Positions 14,764-22,099 of a stretch of 64,000 nt of DNA are shown in pieces. The notes below the pieces were generated by a model that did not search any database, was not told the DNA's origin, and was given only the letters and a program-made list of their open reading frames with translations. This DNA is from a virus, in the IMG/VR virus record IMGVR_UViG_3300025815_000010, positions 1 through 64,000 of that record; one strand, written 5' to 3'. A program made the position numbers and the translations under genes. The number at the start of each line of letters is the position of its first letter. Position 1 is the first letter of the stretch.

Positions 14764-16575
14764 TCAGCTACCAGACTCACCGAGGAGGCCACGACAGACG
14801 ACAAGACCGTACATGTCAGGACGTACCATCTTCTTGGCGTAGCGTGTCATCACGCCCTTGCGAGGTACGAAGTCCTCGACACCGAAGATAGTTGGCGTCA
14901 CCTGGAGCGGTACGTATGGAGCGTACACGTAGCCAGACTCAAGGAAGCTGGAGCCCTTGCGACCAACGAGGATGAGGTTACGTGGGAAGTAAGGATCGAC
15001 GTAAACGTCGAACTTCTTCGAAACGGAACCAACGTTGACAGCGCCAACAGTGCCACGGTCAGCATCAGCGGTAACGCTTGCGCGGAAGCCGGATGTGAAC
15101 TCAAGGATGTTAGCAACCTCTGGAGACGTAACGAGGAAGTTTGCACCGCCACGTAGCGTCTTACGATGGATCTGAGCGGACACATCGTTGATGGTCTCGA
15201 TGAGCGTCTCGTACCACTCGGAAACCGTACCAGTGAAGTCAGGAGCAGCCGCAGTAGCGCCAAGCTCAAGACCCGTGGAACGATCCACGAAGAGGCCAGG
15301 CGAACGGCTCCAGTAGTACGTACCAGCGGTAGCACCCTGGATAAGATCGTTTACGATCTCACGGTCGATCTCAAGAGCAATCTGCTCGGAGAGGATGCTT
15401 GTAAGCTCAACCTCTGCATCCAAGTTGTGGAATGCGTTGAGGTCCTGACCAAGCTCTGGGGACCACTTGGCCTTGAGCTTCTTAGTCACGGCTGTGACGC
15501 TCACAGAATCGACCTTGATATCGATCTCTGGGATCTGATCCTTACCAGCGCCACCCTCTCCTGATACGTTAGTTGCAAGCTCAAGTGGGAAGTTGCTTCC
15601 CTCGATAGCACCAGCTGCTGCACCAGCAGTTGTAAACGTATCGGCAACTGGGTACCCAACAACGCCGAATGCATCGCCAACCGCAAAAGCATTTGTACCG
15701 GCAACGTGTGTAATTGCCGTACCTGCTGTATTGGCAAAGACAAATCTCAGCGTATCAGAATCAACCTTCTGCGTCAAGCGTCTTACAAGCTGCGTACTTG
15801 CAGGCATTGTAGAGGCAGCAGCACCGTCATCAATTGTCAAGATAGCGGTCCCGTCTCCTGCTTCAATAGCGGTTAGAAGGTCTAGGTTGAGGTCCGACAT
15901 CTTAGCAAAGTCAGTGTCAAAAACTGCAACAGTCCAGGTTGTCTGCGCAAGAAGATCTGGGTCGAAACGAAGAATCTTCTTTTCCGCCTCAGTAAGAGCG
16001 CTCACCAACTTAGAAGCAATTTGAATTGTCTCAATAACAAGACCACCGTTTGTGGCATCGTCAGCGTCAGTGCCAGACGTGACAACAGAGCCTGTTGGCG
16101 AAGAATAGGCATTTGCCATGTTGTAGAAGCCGCCGCCCTCTTCAGTAATCTCTGTCACACCACCAGTAAGCTGGCTACCAACAACACCACCACCATAAAT
16201 TGAATCTGGCGTAGTGCCGTCAATACCAAGACGGTCGTTGGAGTACGTAAAGTCGAGGAAGAAGATGAGACCTGCCGGGAGGCTCATCGGCTGAACGCTA
16301 ACGAGGTCGTTGGCCAAAAGACCACCGAACACGCGACGAACAATTGGGAATGCAACAGCAGCGAAGCCCTCAACATCGCCAGCTGCCATGGTGGAGACCT
16401 CACGAAGAAGCTCCTTAGCCTGGTTCTCAAGTAGACGTGACATGCTAGCACGATCACGATCATCGGAGATACCCTCAAGGAGACCCGTGGCCTCCCACTT
16501 GGACTGAAGTGCCGCGCCTTCCTTTGCAAGATCGCGGTCAACAATGCCCTCTGTTAACTTCTGTAGTATAGACAT
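14764..16575 (-). CDS. gp23: Major capsid protein, gp23-like
   Basis: A 603-aa protein in the position of T4 gp23 (521 aa), just after the scaffold gene. The N-terminus is helical and Leu/Glu-rich (LLEGISDDRDRASMSRLLE, LLREVSTMAAGDVEGF), as in the part of gp23 removed by the prohead protease. The sites LLE and LRE near residues 45-60 fit the (I/L)xE cleavage rule of gp21. A HK97-like core follows, with IPEIDIKVDSVSVTAVTKKL, KWSPELGQDLNAFHNLD, and the C-terminal VDPYFPRNLILVGRKGSSFL and PTIFGVEDFVPRKGVMTRY. Base composition is less AT-rich than in most neighbours, consistent with strong translation selection. A strong terminator follows. Confidence 0.92.
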   Translation of the reverse strand: MSILQKLTEGIVDRDLAKEGAALQSKWEATGLLEGISDDRDRASMSRLLENQAKELLREVSTMAAGDVEGFAAVAFPIVRRVFGGLLANDLVSVQPMSLPAGLIFFLDFTYSNDRLGIDGTTPDSIYGGGVVGSQLTGGVTEITEEGGGFYNMANAYSSPTGSVVTSGTDADDATNGGLVIETIQIASKLVSALTEAEKKILRFDPDLLAQTTWTVAVFDTDFAKMSDLNLDLLTAIEAGDGTAILTIDDGAAASTMPASTQLVRRLTQKVDSDTLRFVFANTAGTAITHVAGTNAFAVGDAFGVVGYPVADTFTTAGAAAGAIEGSNFPLELATNVSGEGGAGKDQIPEIDIKVDSVSVTAVTKKLKAKWSPELGQDLNAFHNLDAEVELTSILSEQIALEIDREIVNDLIQGATAGTYYWSRSPGLFVDRSTGLELGATAAAPDFTGTVSEWYETLIETINDVSAQIHRKTLRGGANFLVTSPEVANILEFTSGFRASVTADADRGTVGAVNVGSVSKKFDVYVDPYFPRNLILVGRKGSSFLESGYVYAPYVPLQVTPTIFGVEDFVPRKGVMTRYAKKMVRPDMYGLVVCRGLLGESGS

Positions 16576-16595
16576 GATTAAAATCCTCCTAAAAT

Positions 16596-17930
16596 TTATC
16601 TATCTTTAATTCCTGCCAAGAGTTTCATTCTATCTGAGAACAGATTTGAATTGGACTCTTGAATCTTTCTTCTCGGCAACATAGATGAAGGTCTTGATAC
16701 AGCCTCACTCAGTGATTGCGGACCACTCTTACGAGAAGTTCCCACTGCGTTTTGAAGTGTTTCATACAACACCTTCGCCTCATTTACCGAACCTGCATTA
16801 GAGAGAGCTTCGACAATCGTTTCCTTTTGTCGCTCATTCAGGGAGGACTTTCTCAACACGCGGTTCGTATAAAGTAGTTTAGCGTTAGCAAGGTTAACCT
16901 CATCCAGCCTCTCCTTCAGAGCTTCTACAGCTTCCTTCAACTTAGCGTTGACGGACTGATGCTTCTGGAGGGCTTCCTGTAGGGTCTTGCCAACCTTTAA
17001 AAGTTCATCTCTTTCTTCTTTGTACTCGTCGGACTGTGCCATAGCGGCTGCAAGCTCTTCATTGTGCTGCATGACAGACTCTGGTGTGCCTGCCCAACCG
17101 CTCTTTGTTGGCATTAAGTCAACAACAAGACTTTCAACAATTTCTTCGATATTCTCTTCGGAAAGCTCAAGACTTTCTTCGTTCAAGTTTTTCAATGCAG
17201 CCAATTCAGTGCTACCACGATCTTCATATTGGCTCTTTTGTTCATCACTTAGGTTTTTTGGAGGGACCATAAAGATTTGATCTTTATGAACCACACTGAG
17301 GTCGATTTCTGGTCCACCCTTTGCGGTCTGATAACCAACAAAAAGCTCAGAGGAAATACCAAGTTTTTCTGCAATGTCCTCTAGCGTATCGCCTTCCACA
17401 GCAGTGTACGTTTGCCCCTCTTCTCCTTCAAACATATCAATAGTTTCTTCGTCTAGCTCTATTTGGCCTTCATCCATGGACGGAACTACCTCAAGATCCT
17501 CCACGCCCATCTCCTCTTCAAGAGCATCAATGTCACGAGTAATGGACTCAAGCATGGCCTGTAGCTCCCCACGAGTAACGTCAATCTCTACTTCGTCTTC
17601 TAGATCAGAATCATCGTCTAGATCAGTGAGCGATGCATAACCAACATCTCCAAGCTCCTCTTCCTCGCCTGGTGCGAATGTGGCACCAGTCTCTGCATCA
17701 ACAGGGTCAGGAGCCATACCTAGTCCACCCGGAGGAGCACCAATATCAGCAGGAGGCGCACCGATATCCATCGGAAGAGCAGCGGCTGCTAGGTCTTGCT
17801 CCAGAAGCTTCTCTACAGCTTCTTCAATCTTTGGAGCATATGCCTCAAGCAAAGATGCCTCTGCATTTTTAAGAACAGCCTCTCTAAGAGCCTTCGCATC
17901 AACAATTGCATCGTCAAGTAAAGATGACAT
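16596..17930 (-). CDS. Prohead scaffold/core protein with embedded LysM motif
   Basis: I start this 444-aa protein at ATG 17930 (MSSLLDDAIVDAKAL), because GAGG lies 8 nt upstream and the promoter-like motif 30 nt upstream would otherwise overlap the coding region. It sits between protease and capsid genes in the T4 gene 22 slot. The C-terminal half is a long coiled coil (LKVGKTLQEALQKHQSVNA, LKEAVEALKERLDEVNLANA), as expected for a scaffold. The first half is acidic, and residues about 173-222 look like a LysM domain: TYTAVEGDTLEDIAEKLGIS, ELFVGYQ, then DQIFMVPP. A LysM in a scaffold is unexpected. Overall the scaffold role is strong from position and coiled coil. Confidence 0.8.
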   Translation of the reverse strand: MSSLLDDAIVDAKALREAVLKNAEASLLEAYAPKIEEAVEKLLEQDLAAAALPMDIGAPPADIGAPPGGLGMAPDPVDAETGATFAPGEEEELGDVGYASLTDLDDDSDLEDEVEIDVTRGELQAMLESITRDIDALEEEMGVEDLEVVPSMDEGQIELDEETIDMFEGEEGQTYTAVEGDTLEDIAEKLGISSELFVGYQTAKGGPEIDLSVVHKDQIFMVPPKNLSDEQKSQYEDRGSTELAALKNLNEESLELSEENIEEIVESLVVDLMPTKSGWAGTPESVMQHNEELAAAMAQSDEYKEERDELLKVGKTLQEALQKHQSVNAKLKEAVEALKERLDEVNLANAKLLYTNRVLRKSSLNERQKETIVEALSNAGSVNEAKVLYETLQNAVGTSRKSGPQSLSEAVSRPSSMLPRRKIQESNSNLFSDRMKLLAGIKDR

Positions 17931-17959
17931 TAATAAATCCTCACAATAGTTATTCATGA

Positions 17960-17971
17960 ATAAATAGTATT
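17960..17971 (-). promoter_or_regulatory. Promoter-like motif (perfect copy) upstream of scaffold gene
   Basis: Reads AATACTATTTAT on the minus strand, 30 nt before the chosen scaffold ATG. A hairpin (17980-17996) separates it from the upstream bS21 gene. Confidence 0.5.
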
Positions 17972-17972
17972 A

Positions 17973-17996
17973 CAATAAAGTAAAATCCAATTTTAC
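17973..17996 (-). terminator. AT-rich hairpin, possible terminator after bS21 gene
   Basis: On the minus strand GTAAAAT-TGG-ATTTTAC followed by TTTATT, 2 nt after the bS21 stop. The 7-bp stem has almost no GC pairs, so it is weak as a terminator. It recurs in the hairpin-motif-gene order seen elsewhere. Confidence 0.4.
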
Positions 17997-17997
17997 C

Positions 17998-18309
17998 TTA
18001 TCTGTTTTGTTTTGCTTGCTTCATTTTAAGCTTTCTGAGGACTGCTTCTCTGCGCATCTTGTCTCTTCTCTTCTTTACGGATGGCTTTTCGTAATACCTA
18101 CCCTTCCTGAAGTCGTCTGCGATGCCGCTTTTCTTAACCTTTCTTAGAAATCTTTTAATAGTTTTCTCGATTGGTTCATTTCCTTTCGGTTGAATCGAAA
18201 CGTGAGATGGTCTCTTTCCTTCCTTTGGGGGTTGTCTATGTGTATTATTGTATCTTCTATCTCTTCTATCGTCGTAATTTCGATAATGATTATCTCTTTT
18301 ATATGACAT
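17998..18309 (-). CDS. rpsU: Ribosomal protein bS21 homolog with N-terminal extension
   Basis: Residues 37-95 of this 103-aa protein match the bS21 pattern throughout: HVSIQPKGNEPIEKTIKRF, then LRKVKKSGIADDFRKGRYYE, then KPSVKKRRDKMRREAVLRK. bS21 is a small-subunit protein near the mRNA exit channel and anti-Shine-Dalgarno end of 16S rRNA, and several cultivated and uncultivated viruses encode a copy that can enter host ribosomes. The first 36 residues, rich in Arg, Tyr, Asp and Asn, are extra compared with bacterial bS21 (about 70 aa). The gene has GAGG before its ATG, follows a virion gene by 8 nt and precedes the scaffold's own promoter-like motif, so it is probably expressed with late head genes. 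Confidence 0.9.
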   Translation of the reverse strand: MSYKRDNHYRNYDDRRDRRYNNTHRQPPKEGKRPSHVSIQPKGNEPIEKTIKRFLRKVKKSGIADDFRKGRYYEKPSVKKRRDKMRREAVLRKLKMKQAKQNR

Positions 18310-18317
18310 TATTTCCT

Positions 18318-18776
18318 CTAACTTGATTTATCGACACCAACAGTATCCTCCCATGAACCAGAAGGGACTCTTGCTGCCTTAATTGTCGTAATACCAGCAA
18401 TGACTGAAGCTGATGTTTCTTGAGAAGAATCGCTCATTAAGTAAAGCTGCGTAACTCTGAAATCTGCGGAGAACGAACTACTAGGCTTAATCACAATGTA
18501 ATTTGCATTTGGATTATTTAAACCACCAGAGGCAAAGGCGAGCCTGATGTCTGAACTAGTATGTGAATCACCCAACTCATCATTCCTGACAACAACAAAC
18601 TTGGTCACACCCGGAAAGGTGATCTTGGTGTAAGTATCGGAAGCTGACGCTGGGACATCCAGCGAAGCTGTTGCAAATGGGCGACAACTAACCTGATAAC
18701 TTCCCACATGGTTAAACCCTGGTTCATGATATCCGAAAATTGGTTGCCCCGTTTTGGGGTCTGTGTTACTAGCCAT
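18318..18776 (-). CDS. Small virion-type protein, unknown
   Basis: A 152-aa protein without signal peptide or membrane segment. It is beta-rich with many Ser/Thr/Gly (GVTKFVVVRNDELGDSHTS, NANYIVIKPSSSFSADFRV, VTQLYLMSDSSQ) and begins MASNTDPKTGQPIFGYHEP. The strand pattern and location in the head block suggest a capsid or tail surface protein. A promoter-like motif (10 of 12 matches) lies 23 nt upstream of the ATG, and the downstream neighbour is bS21. I do not recognise the family, so the role is inferred from neighbours alone. Confidence 0.6.
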   Translation of the reverse strand: MASNTDPKTGQPIFGYHEPGFNHVGSYQVSCRPFATASLDVPASASDTYTKITFPGVTKFVVVRNDELGDSHTSSDIRLAFASGGLNNPNANYIVIKPSSSFSADFRVTQLYLMSDSSQETSASVIAGITTIKAARVPSGSWEDTVGVDKSS

Positions 18777-18798
18777 TAAACATCTCCGTCTTACTTAA

Positions 18799-18810
18799 CT
18801 AAATAGTGTT
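18799..18810 (-). promoter_or_regulatory. Promoter-like motif upstream of small virion gene and bS21
   Basis: Reads AACACTATTTAG on the minus strand, 10 of 12 matches, 23 nt before the ATG at 18776. The intervening leader holds GGAG. Confidence 0.4.
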
Positions 18811-18816
18811 AAAATA

Positions 18817-19554
18817 TTAAATATCACTAAAACCGTTTCCTGTGCTTGATCCGCCGCCAGAGGAGGCTATTACATCTTTTACTGCAAATCCTCCTTTACC
18901 TCGCGCACCCTTAGAGCGTCTTCTGCGTCTTTTATTTCTTTTCTCTTTAGGAGTTTCCGACTCGCTGGCTGAACCTGCGACATAAGAAACTTTTGGCCTA
19001 TCAGCTACCGTACCGTAGGCAGCAGAACGAAATCTTGGACCACTCTTCGTTGCAGCAGCTGTATCGTCGTTACTATAATCTTGTTCTGCTATAATGACGA
19101 TTCTAAATTCATCCAAGTCTGCCATCGCTTGTCTGGCAGTTGCATTAAGAGTAATCTCATTTACAGACCCGTTGCTCCATGAAGAAGCCTGCTGAATTGC
19201 CGAGAAAGCAACAAAAGGGAATTCTCCCTTTCCGAAATCTCCATTAACATATTCGGCTGTGGTGCTGCCTGTCGTAGTAGAAGAGCCCTTAAGAACAATA
19301 TAATTATTTTGTTTTGCTCCTGTGCTTGGCGCTGTCAATTTTAATGTCGCCGAAGCAGGAGCTACGGTAATAGAGCTAGTATCAAACACCATAAAAATTC
19401 TATGAATATCATAGGGTCCAACTGATGTCGCTATCTTTAGGCCGAGAGTAGTTGGTTCTGACGCAGTACCGGAACTAGACTGCCTAGCAGTATTCCAAGT
19501 AGCTGCATTGTCAACTTTAATAACGGCACTATTTGATGCGGTAATATCAGGCAT
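18817..19554 (-). CDS. Virion protein with jelly-roll-like domain and basic tail, unknown
   Basis: I start this 245-aa protein at ATG 19554 (MPDITASNS), whose A overlaps the stop of the upstream gene (TAATG). An in-frame longer version lacks such coupling. The first 190 residues are beta-rich: GPYDIHRIFMVFDTSSI, ASATLKLTAPS, NNYIVLKGSS, EFRIVIIAEQDYSND. This is a pattern I see in carbohydrate-binding or jelly-roll virion domains. A basic patch follows (KEKRNKRRRRRSKGARGKGG), then a Gly/Ser-rich end. The patch could bind DNA or the capsid interior. The gene belongs to a chain of small head-region genes. No specific function is visible. Confidence 0.6.
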   Translation of the reverse strand: MPDITASNSAVIKVDNAATWNTARQSSSGTASEPTTLGLKIATSVGPYDIHRIFMVFDTSSITVAPASATLKLTAPSTGAKQNNYIVLKGSSTTTGSTTAEYVNGDFGKGEFPFVAFSAIQQASSWSNGSVNEITLNATARQAMADLDEFRIVIIAEQDYSNDDTAAATKSGPRFRSAAYGTVADRPKVSYVAGSASESETPKEKRNKRRRRRSKGARGKGGFAVKDVIASSGGGSSTGNGFSDI

Positions 19555-19820
19555 TAGATAGTAGTCTCCGTAACAGACGTCAGGATTCCCCAACCTCCAT
19601 TTTCTGTTTCCTCTTCAGTTGTAAAAAAATACTTTAATAAAAAAGATCTTAAAGTGGGTACCGTCTCTGTCGTCTTAGAATTTATGTCTGCCTGAAATTG
19701 ACTTAAAAACTCAGATGCCGTTAGGGATCTTGCAATCCAGTCGTCTCCCTCTTGGTGTGGGTAGTCCCAAGCCTGAACAAAGCCATTTTGCCATGTAATG
19801 ACAACAGAGAAAGTCCTCAT
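19554..19820 (-). CDS. Small hypothetical protein in head-gene chain
   Basis: An 88-aa protein starting MRTFSVVITWQNGFVQAWDY at ATG 19820, which overlaps the upstream stop as TAATG. It ends with an acidic segment and Gly/Trp residues. It has no signal peptide or membrane segment. The two one-base overlaps with its neighbours show it is translated with them. I do not recognise it. Confidence 0.6.
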   Translation of the reverse strand: MRTFSVVITWQNGFVQAWDYPHQEGDDWIARSLTASEFLSQFQADINSKTTETVPTLRSFLLKYFFTTEEETENGGWGILTSVTETTI

Positions 19821-20239
19821 TAGATAAGGTTCTTCCACTTGTTGCCACCTAAGGCCATAATGCCAGAGATATCAATTCCAGAATCTCCAGGGTCTGTACC
19901 ACCCAATGGGCTAGCCATCTGTGTTGCAGAGCCCTGTGCTGGTGCTGGAGTCGTTCCCTCAAAGAGATCAACACCACCATATGCGTCTGCTCCAATGGCT
20001 TCCATTAGGCGCTTACGGTGCTCCGCCACCCTGTCAGAAACAGACGGTGCTGGAGTTTGTGCAACCTGCTTTTTTTTTGGTCTCTGCTCTGTCTTAGCTT
20101 CCAAGACTGGAGCAGGAGTACCTAAACCTTGCCTGACCTCTGCGATTACGTTAGATAAGATGCCTTCCTCAAGAATACTCTCTCGTATGCATTCTTTGAT
20201 TAAGGGTTTTAGTAATGCTTTTAGTTCAGACTTTTTCAT
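19820..20239 (-). CDS. Hypothetical protein with amphipathic N-terminal helix, possible head core protein
   Basis: A 139-aa protein. Its first 30 residues (MKKSELKALLKPLIKECIRE) form a charged amphipathic helix like the N-termini of the 893-aa peptidoglycan-binding protein and of its internal Met. The middle is Pro/Lys/Gln-rich (RPKKKQVAQTPAPSVSDRV), and the end is Gly-rich. It lies next to the prohead protease gene, the slot where T4-type phages place small core proteins cleaved during maturation. A core or internal head protein role is inferred from that position and helix. Confidence 0.55.
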   Translation of the reverse strand: MKKSELKALLKPLIKECIRESILEEGILSNVIAEVRQGLGTPAPVLEAKTEQRPKKKQVAQTPAPSVSDRVAEHRKRLMEAIGADAYGGVDLFEGTTPAPAQGSATQMASPLGGTDPGDSGIDISGIMALGGNKWKNLI

Positions 20240-20240
20240 T

Positions 20241-20870
20241 TTATTTCCTTAAAATTTCGTTCATTAAGTTGTGTAAATTTTGGTTTTTGTTCTCACCCAA
20301 GCTAATACCAATTGACGGAGTTCTCTGTAGAGAGATGCCAGACATTGGCTTGATAAAAGCTCCCGGTGCTGATGGATCTGAAACAACATCAAAACAAATA
20401 AGATTAAAATCATCTTCTACAACAACGTGTTTACCACGCTGTTTTACAGACCCCAAGCCTCTAGAAGAAATACCGATGCCACAAGCAGATTCTGCGAGGG
20501 CTCTCAAGGTTCTTCCAGATGGTGTATTCAATACTTCAATTTTTCCCATAACGCTGTTGCCTTCCCACCAGACCTCTGTGACCAAGTGAGAACAATTCTT
20601 CAACTCAATCACAGAGGAGTCTGGATGGTCTAACTCGCCTAAGGCACGTCTAGTGTCTATAAGCTTCTGGTAGTTTTTCATTTCTCTTGCGAGAATCTGC
20701 TTCGGGTAAACTCGTCCATTTCCGTTAAGAGCATCAGCTTCCTGAATCTTACCGGTCATATAAAACGATACACCTTCTGACATTCTTTTTTTCTCGCTCT
20801 CCGTGAGGTAGTCAGGACAAACTCCACCATCACAAAGTGCAAAATATTCTGTTAACAATTGCTTAGACAT
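20241..20870 (-). CDS. gp21: Prohead core protease, gp21-like
   Basis: This 209-aa protein matches T4 gp21-type serine proteases that cleave scaffold and capsid proteins after (I/L)xE. Landmarks: VSFYMTGKIQEADALNGNGR with the RVYPKQIL segment, the catalytic-His motif ELDHPDS (His82), and the catalytic-Ser motif GIGISSRGLGS (Ser135 or 136). A conserved FDVVSDPSAPGAFI follows. Its length is close to T4 gp21 (212 aa). It starts at an ATG with AAGGGG about 10 nt upstream, separated by a T run. The leader carries hairpins described separately. Adjacent to scaffold and capsid genes, as usual. Confidence 0.9.
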   Translation of the reverse strand: MSKQLLTEYFALCDGGVCPDYLTESEKKRMSEGVSFYMTGKIQEADALNGNGRVYPKQILAREMKNYQKLIDTRRALGELDHPDSSVIELKNCSHLVTEVWWEGNSVMGKIEVLNTPSGRTLRALAESACGIGISSRGLGSVKQRGKHVVVEDDFNLICFDVVSDPSAPGAFIKPMSGISLQRTPSIGISLGENKNQNLHNLMNEILRK

Positions 20871-20874
20871 AATG

Positions 20875-20962
20875 AAAAAACCCCTTAAGAATGCGGGCGC
20901 TACCCGCGCGAGCTACGAACCGGAACAGCAGCGTGCGACAGGTCGTAGTAACCAACTACGAC
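20875..20962 (-). other. Structured leader/intergenic region before prohead protease gene
   Basis: Two hairpins lie in the 85 nt before the protease gene. One is GTCGTAGT-TGGTT-ACTACGAC (20942-20962, 8-bp stem), which includes the TAG stop of the upstream small gene. The other is GCGGG-TAGCG-CCCGC (20893-20907), then ATTCTTAAGGGG and six T. The T run could mark a terminator, or simply separate an AAGGGG ribosome site from the ATG. The stretch CGTAGCTCGCGCGGGTAGCG followed by CCCGCATTCTTAA resembles the D arm and anticodon loop of tRNA-Lys(CUU), but no T arm or matching acceptor stem exists. Confidence 0.4.
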
Positions 20963-21156
20963 TTGATATGTTGCACAGTAGTGGCATATCTCACCCCCTT
21001 ATCTTGGATTATCATGCTCAACATGTAAGAAGTCCCTGAACCTACACAACCACAAATTAAAAAATTAGCGAGTGTGTAGTCGAAAGTAAATAGTTCGGTC
21101 CATCGGTTAATCGCAAATAAAAACCACCCTGCATGAAAACTCATATATCTTTCCAT
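20956..21156 (-). CDS. Truncated duplicate of the neighbouring membrane protein
   Basis: A 66-aa protein (MERYMSFHAGWFLFAINRW...) that aligns with the C-terminal half of the 105-aa gene upstream: WTELFTFDYTLANFLICG against WTELFTFDYTVVNFFICG, and SGTSYMLSMIIQDKG against AGTSYMLSMVLDDEG. The N-terminal half, with the Cys-rich FHCTLCFGYWAG, is missing. The start could be the second Met (position 21144), which has GGAAAG upstream. One or two membrane segments remain. This is a partial tandem duplication that has diverged clearly at DNA level. Whether it is translated to a useful product is unknown. Confidence 0.5.
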   Translation of the reverse strand: MERYMSFHAGWFLFAINRWTELFTFDYTLANFLICGCVGSGTSYMLSMIIQDKGVRYATTVQHIKS

Positions 21157-21202
21157 ATGGTGTAGTGAACTATCTTATGAACATGTCTTTCAGAAATCAT
21201 CT

Positions 21203-21520
21203 TTATTGACTTTTATGTTGGCTGTTTATTTTTATTCCTTCATCGTCCAGTACCATAGATAACATATATGATGTGCCAGCACTGACCCAGCCGCAAATAA
21301 AAAAGTTTACGACGGTATAGTCAAAAGTAAATAGCTCTGTCCATGGGCTTATCAAAAACATAAACTTACCAGCCCAATAACCAAAACAAAGCGTGCAATG
21401 AAACAACTTTCCGAAACCCCAAAGCCATTCTTTAGATGGCCTTATCTTGTTAAAAATACTAGCGTACACTACAAGATAAGTTAGTCCATGACATGCAAGG
21501 ACAAACCAAAGTAGATTCAT
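21203..21520 (-). CDS. Small membrane protein (DUF1360-like)
   Basis: A 105-aa protein with two or three membrane segments (MNLLWFVLACHGLTYLVVY, AGKFMFLISPWTELFTF, NFFICGWVSAGTSYML). The motif FHCTLCFGYWAG, with a CxxC-type pair and FGYWAG, resembles DUF1360-like inner membrane proteins found in bacteria and many large phages, whose function is unknown. It has a clear GGAG ribosome site and is followed by a truncated copy of itself. It sits oddly among head genes. Candidate roles are host envelope modification or superinfection exclusion, neither shown by the sequence. Confidence 0.65.
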   Translation of the reverse strand: MNLLWFVLACHGLTYLVVYASIFNKIRPSKEWLWGFGKLFHCTLCFGYWAGKFMFLISPWTELFTFDYTVVNFFICGWVSAGTSYMLSMVLDDEGIKINSQHKSQ

Positions 21521-21522
21521 TA

Positions 21523-22098
21523 TTACTCCTGATTCTCTAAAATGTAACTCATCCAGTATGGGCTTCTGTAGTAGCCTGGAACTATAGAGCCCTTCTGCTT
21601 GTCTTGTGGAACTTCGCCTAGCTCCGTAGATTCTTCTGAATCTGGCTCAAGTATTCTGTTATTTATGAGGTCGTCAAAGTCTTCCCCATACTCAAAATAA
21701 GGTCTTTCACTCTCAATCCACTTCGAAATTGTAAGAAGAATTATTTTAATTGGAGCTTCCATATTTGATTCTGGTATGGCGGCCTCAAAAGAGTCTAGCG
21801 TTGAGCCTCCCTGTACTGATTCTGGTGAGATGACGCCACGAGAAGATAGGTATTTAAACAGTCTATCGGCAGCACCGTATGCAACGTCTCCGTTTACGCC
21901 ATCCTTTTTAAAAGTAACAATCTTCTTTTGCTCTGGGCGTAAGATAATATCTATATCTGCATGATCATAGACAATAATATTTCCATCTAATGTTTTCTTA
22001 GCCTTAAGAGTAAAGGAAGCAAGAACCTCATTCTCATCTACAACTTTAACAATCACTTTCTTTTCTGACGGTGTAAACCGAATTCTTACGTCGGGCAT
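21523..22098 (-). CDS. Hypothetical protein, head/packaging region
   Basis: I start this 191-aa protein at ATG 22098 (MPDVRIRFTPSEKKVIVKVV), one base after the stop of the previous gene. The first half is beta-rich (VIVKVVDENEVLASFTLKAK, NIIVYDHADIDIILRPEQ). The second half is helical and acidic, with a Tyr-rich end (PGYYRSPYWMSYILENQE). No signal peptide, membrane segment or known motif. Its location near portal and protease genes suggests a head-assembly factor, but nothing in the sequence proves this. I do not recognise it. Confidence 0.6.
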   Translation of the reverse strand: MPDVRIRFTPSEKKVIVKVVDENEVLASFTLKAKKTLDGNIIVYDHADIDIILRPEQKKIVTFKKDGVNGDVAYGAADRLFKYLSSRGVISPESVQGGSTLDSFEAAIPESNMEAPIKIILLTISKWIESERPYFEYGEDFDDLINNRILEPDSEESTELGEVPQDKQKGSIVPGYYRSPYWMSYILENQE

Positions 22099-22099
22099 C

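Noticed and set aside
20880-20925. Possible tRNA-Lys(CUU) gene
   Set aside because: Only a D-arm-like stretch and an anticodon-like loop are present. The D stem has a mismatch, the anticodon stem does not pair, and no T arm, acceptor stem or CCA-side sequence follows. Kept only as a structured region.
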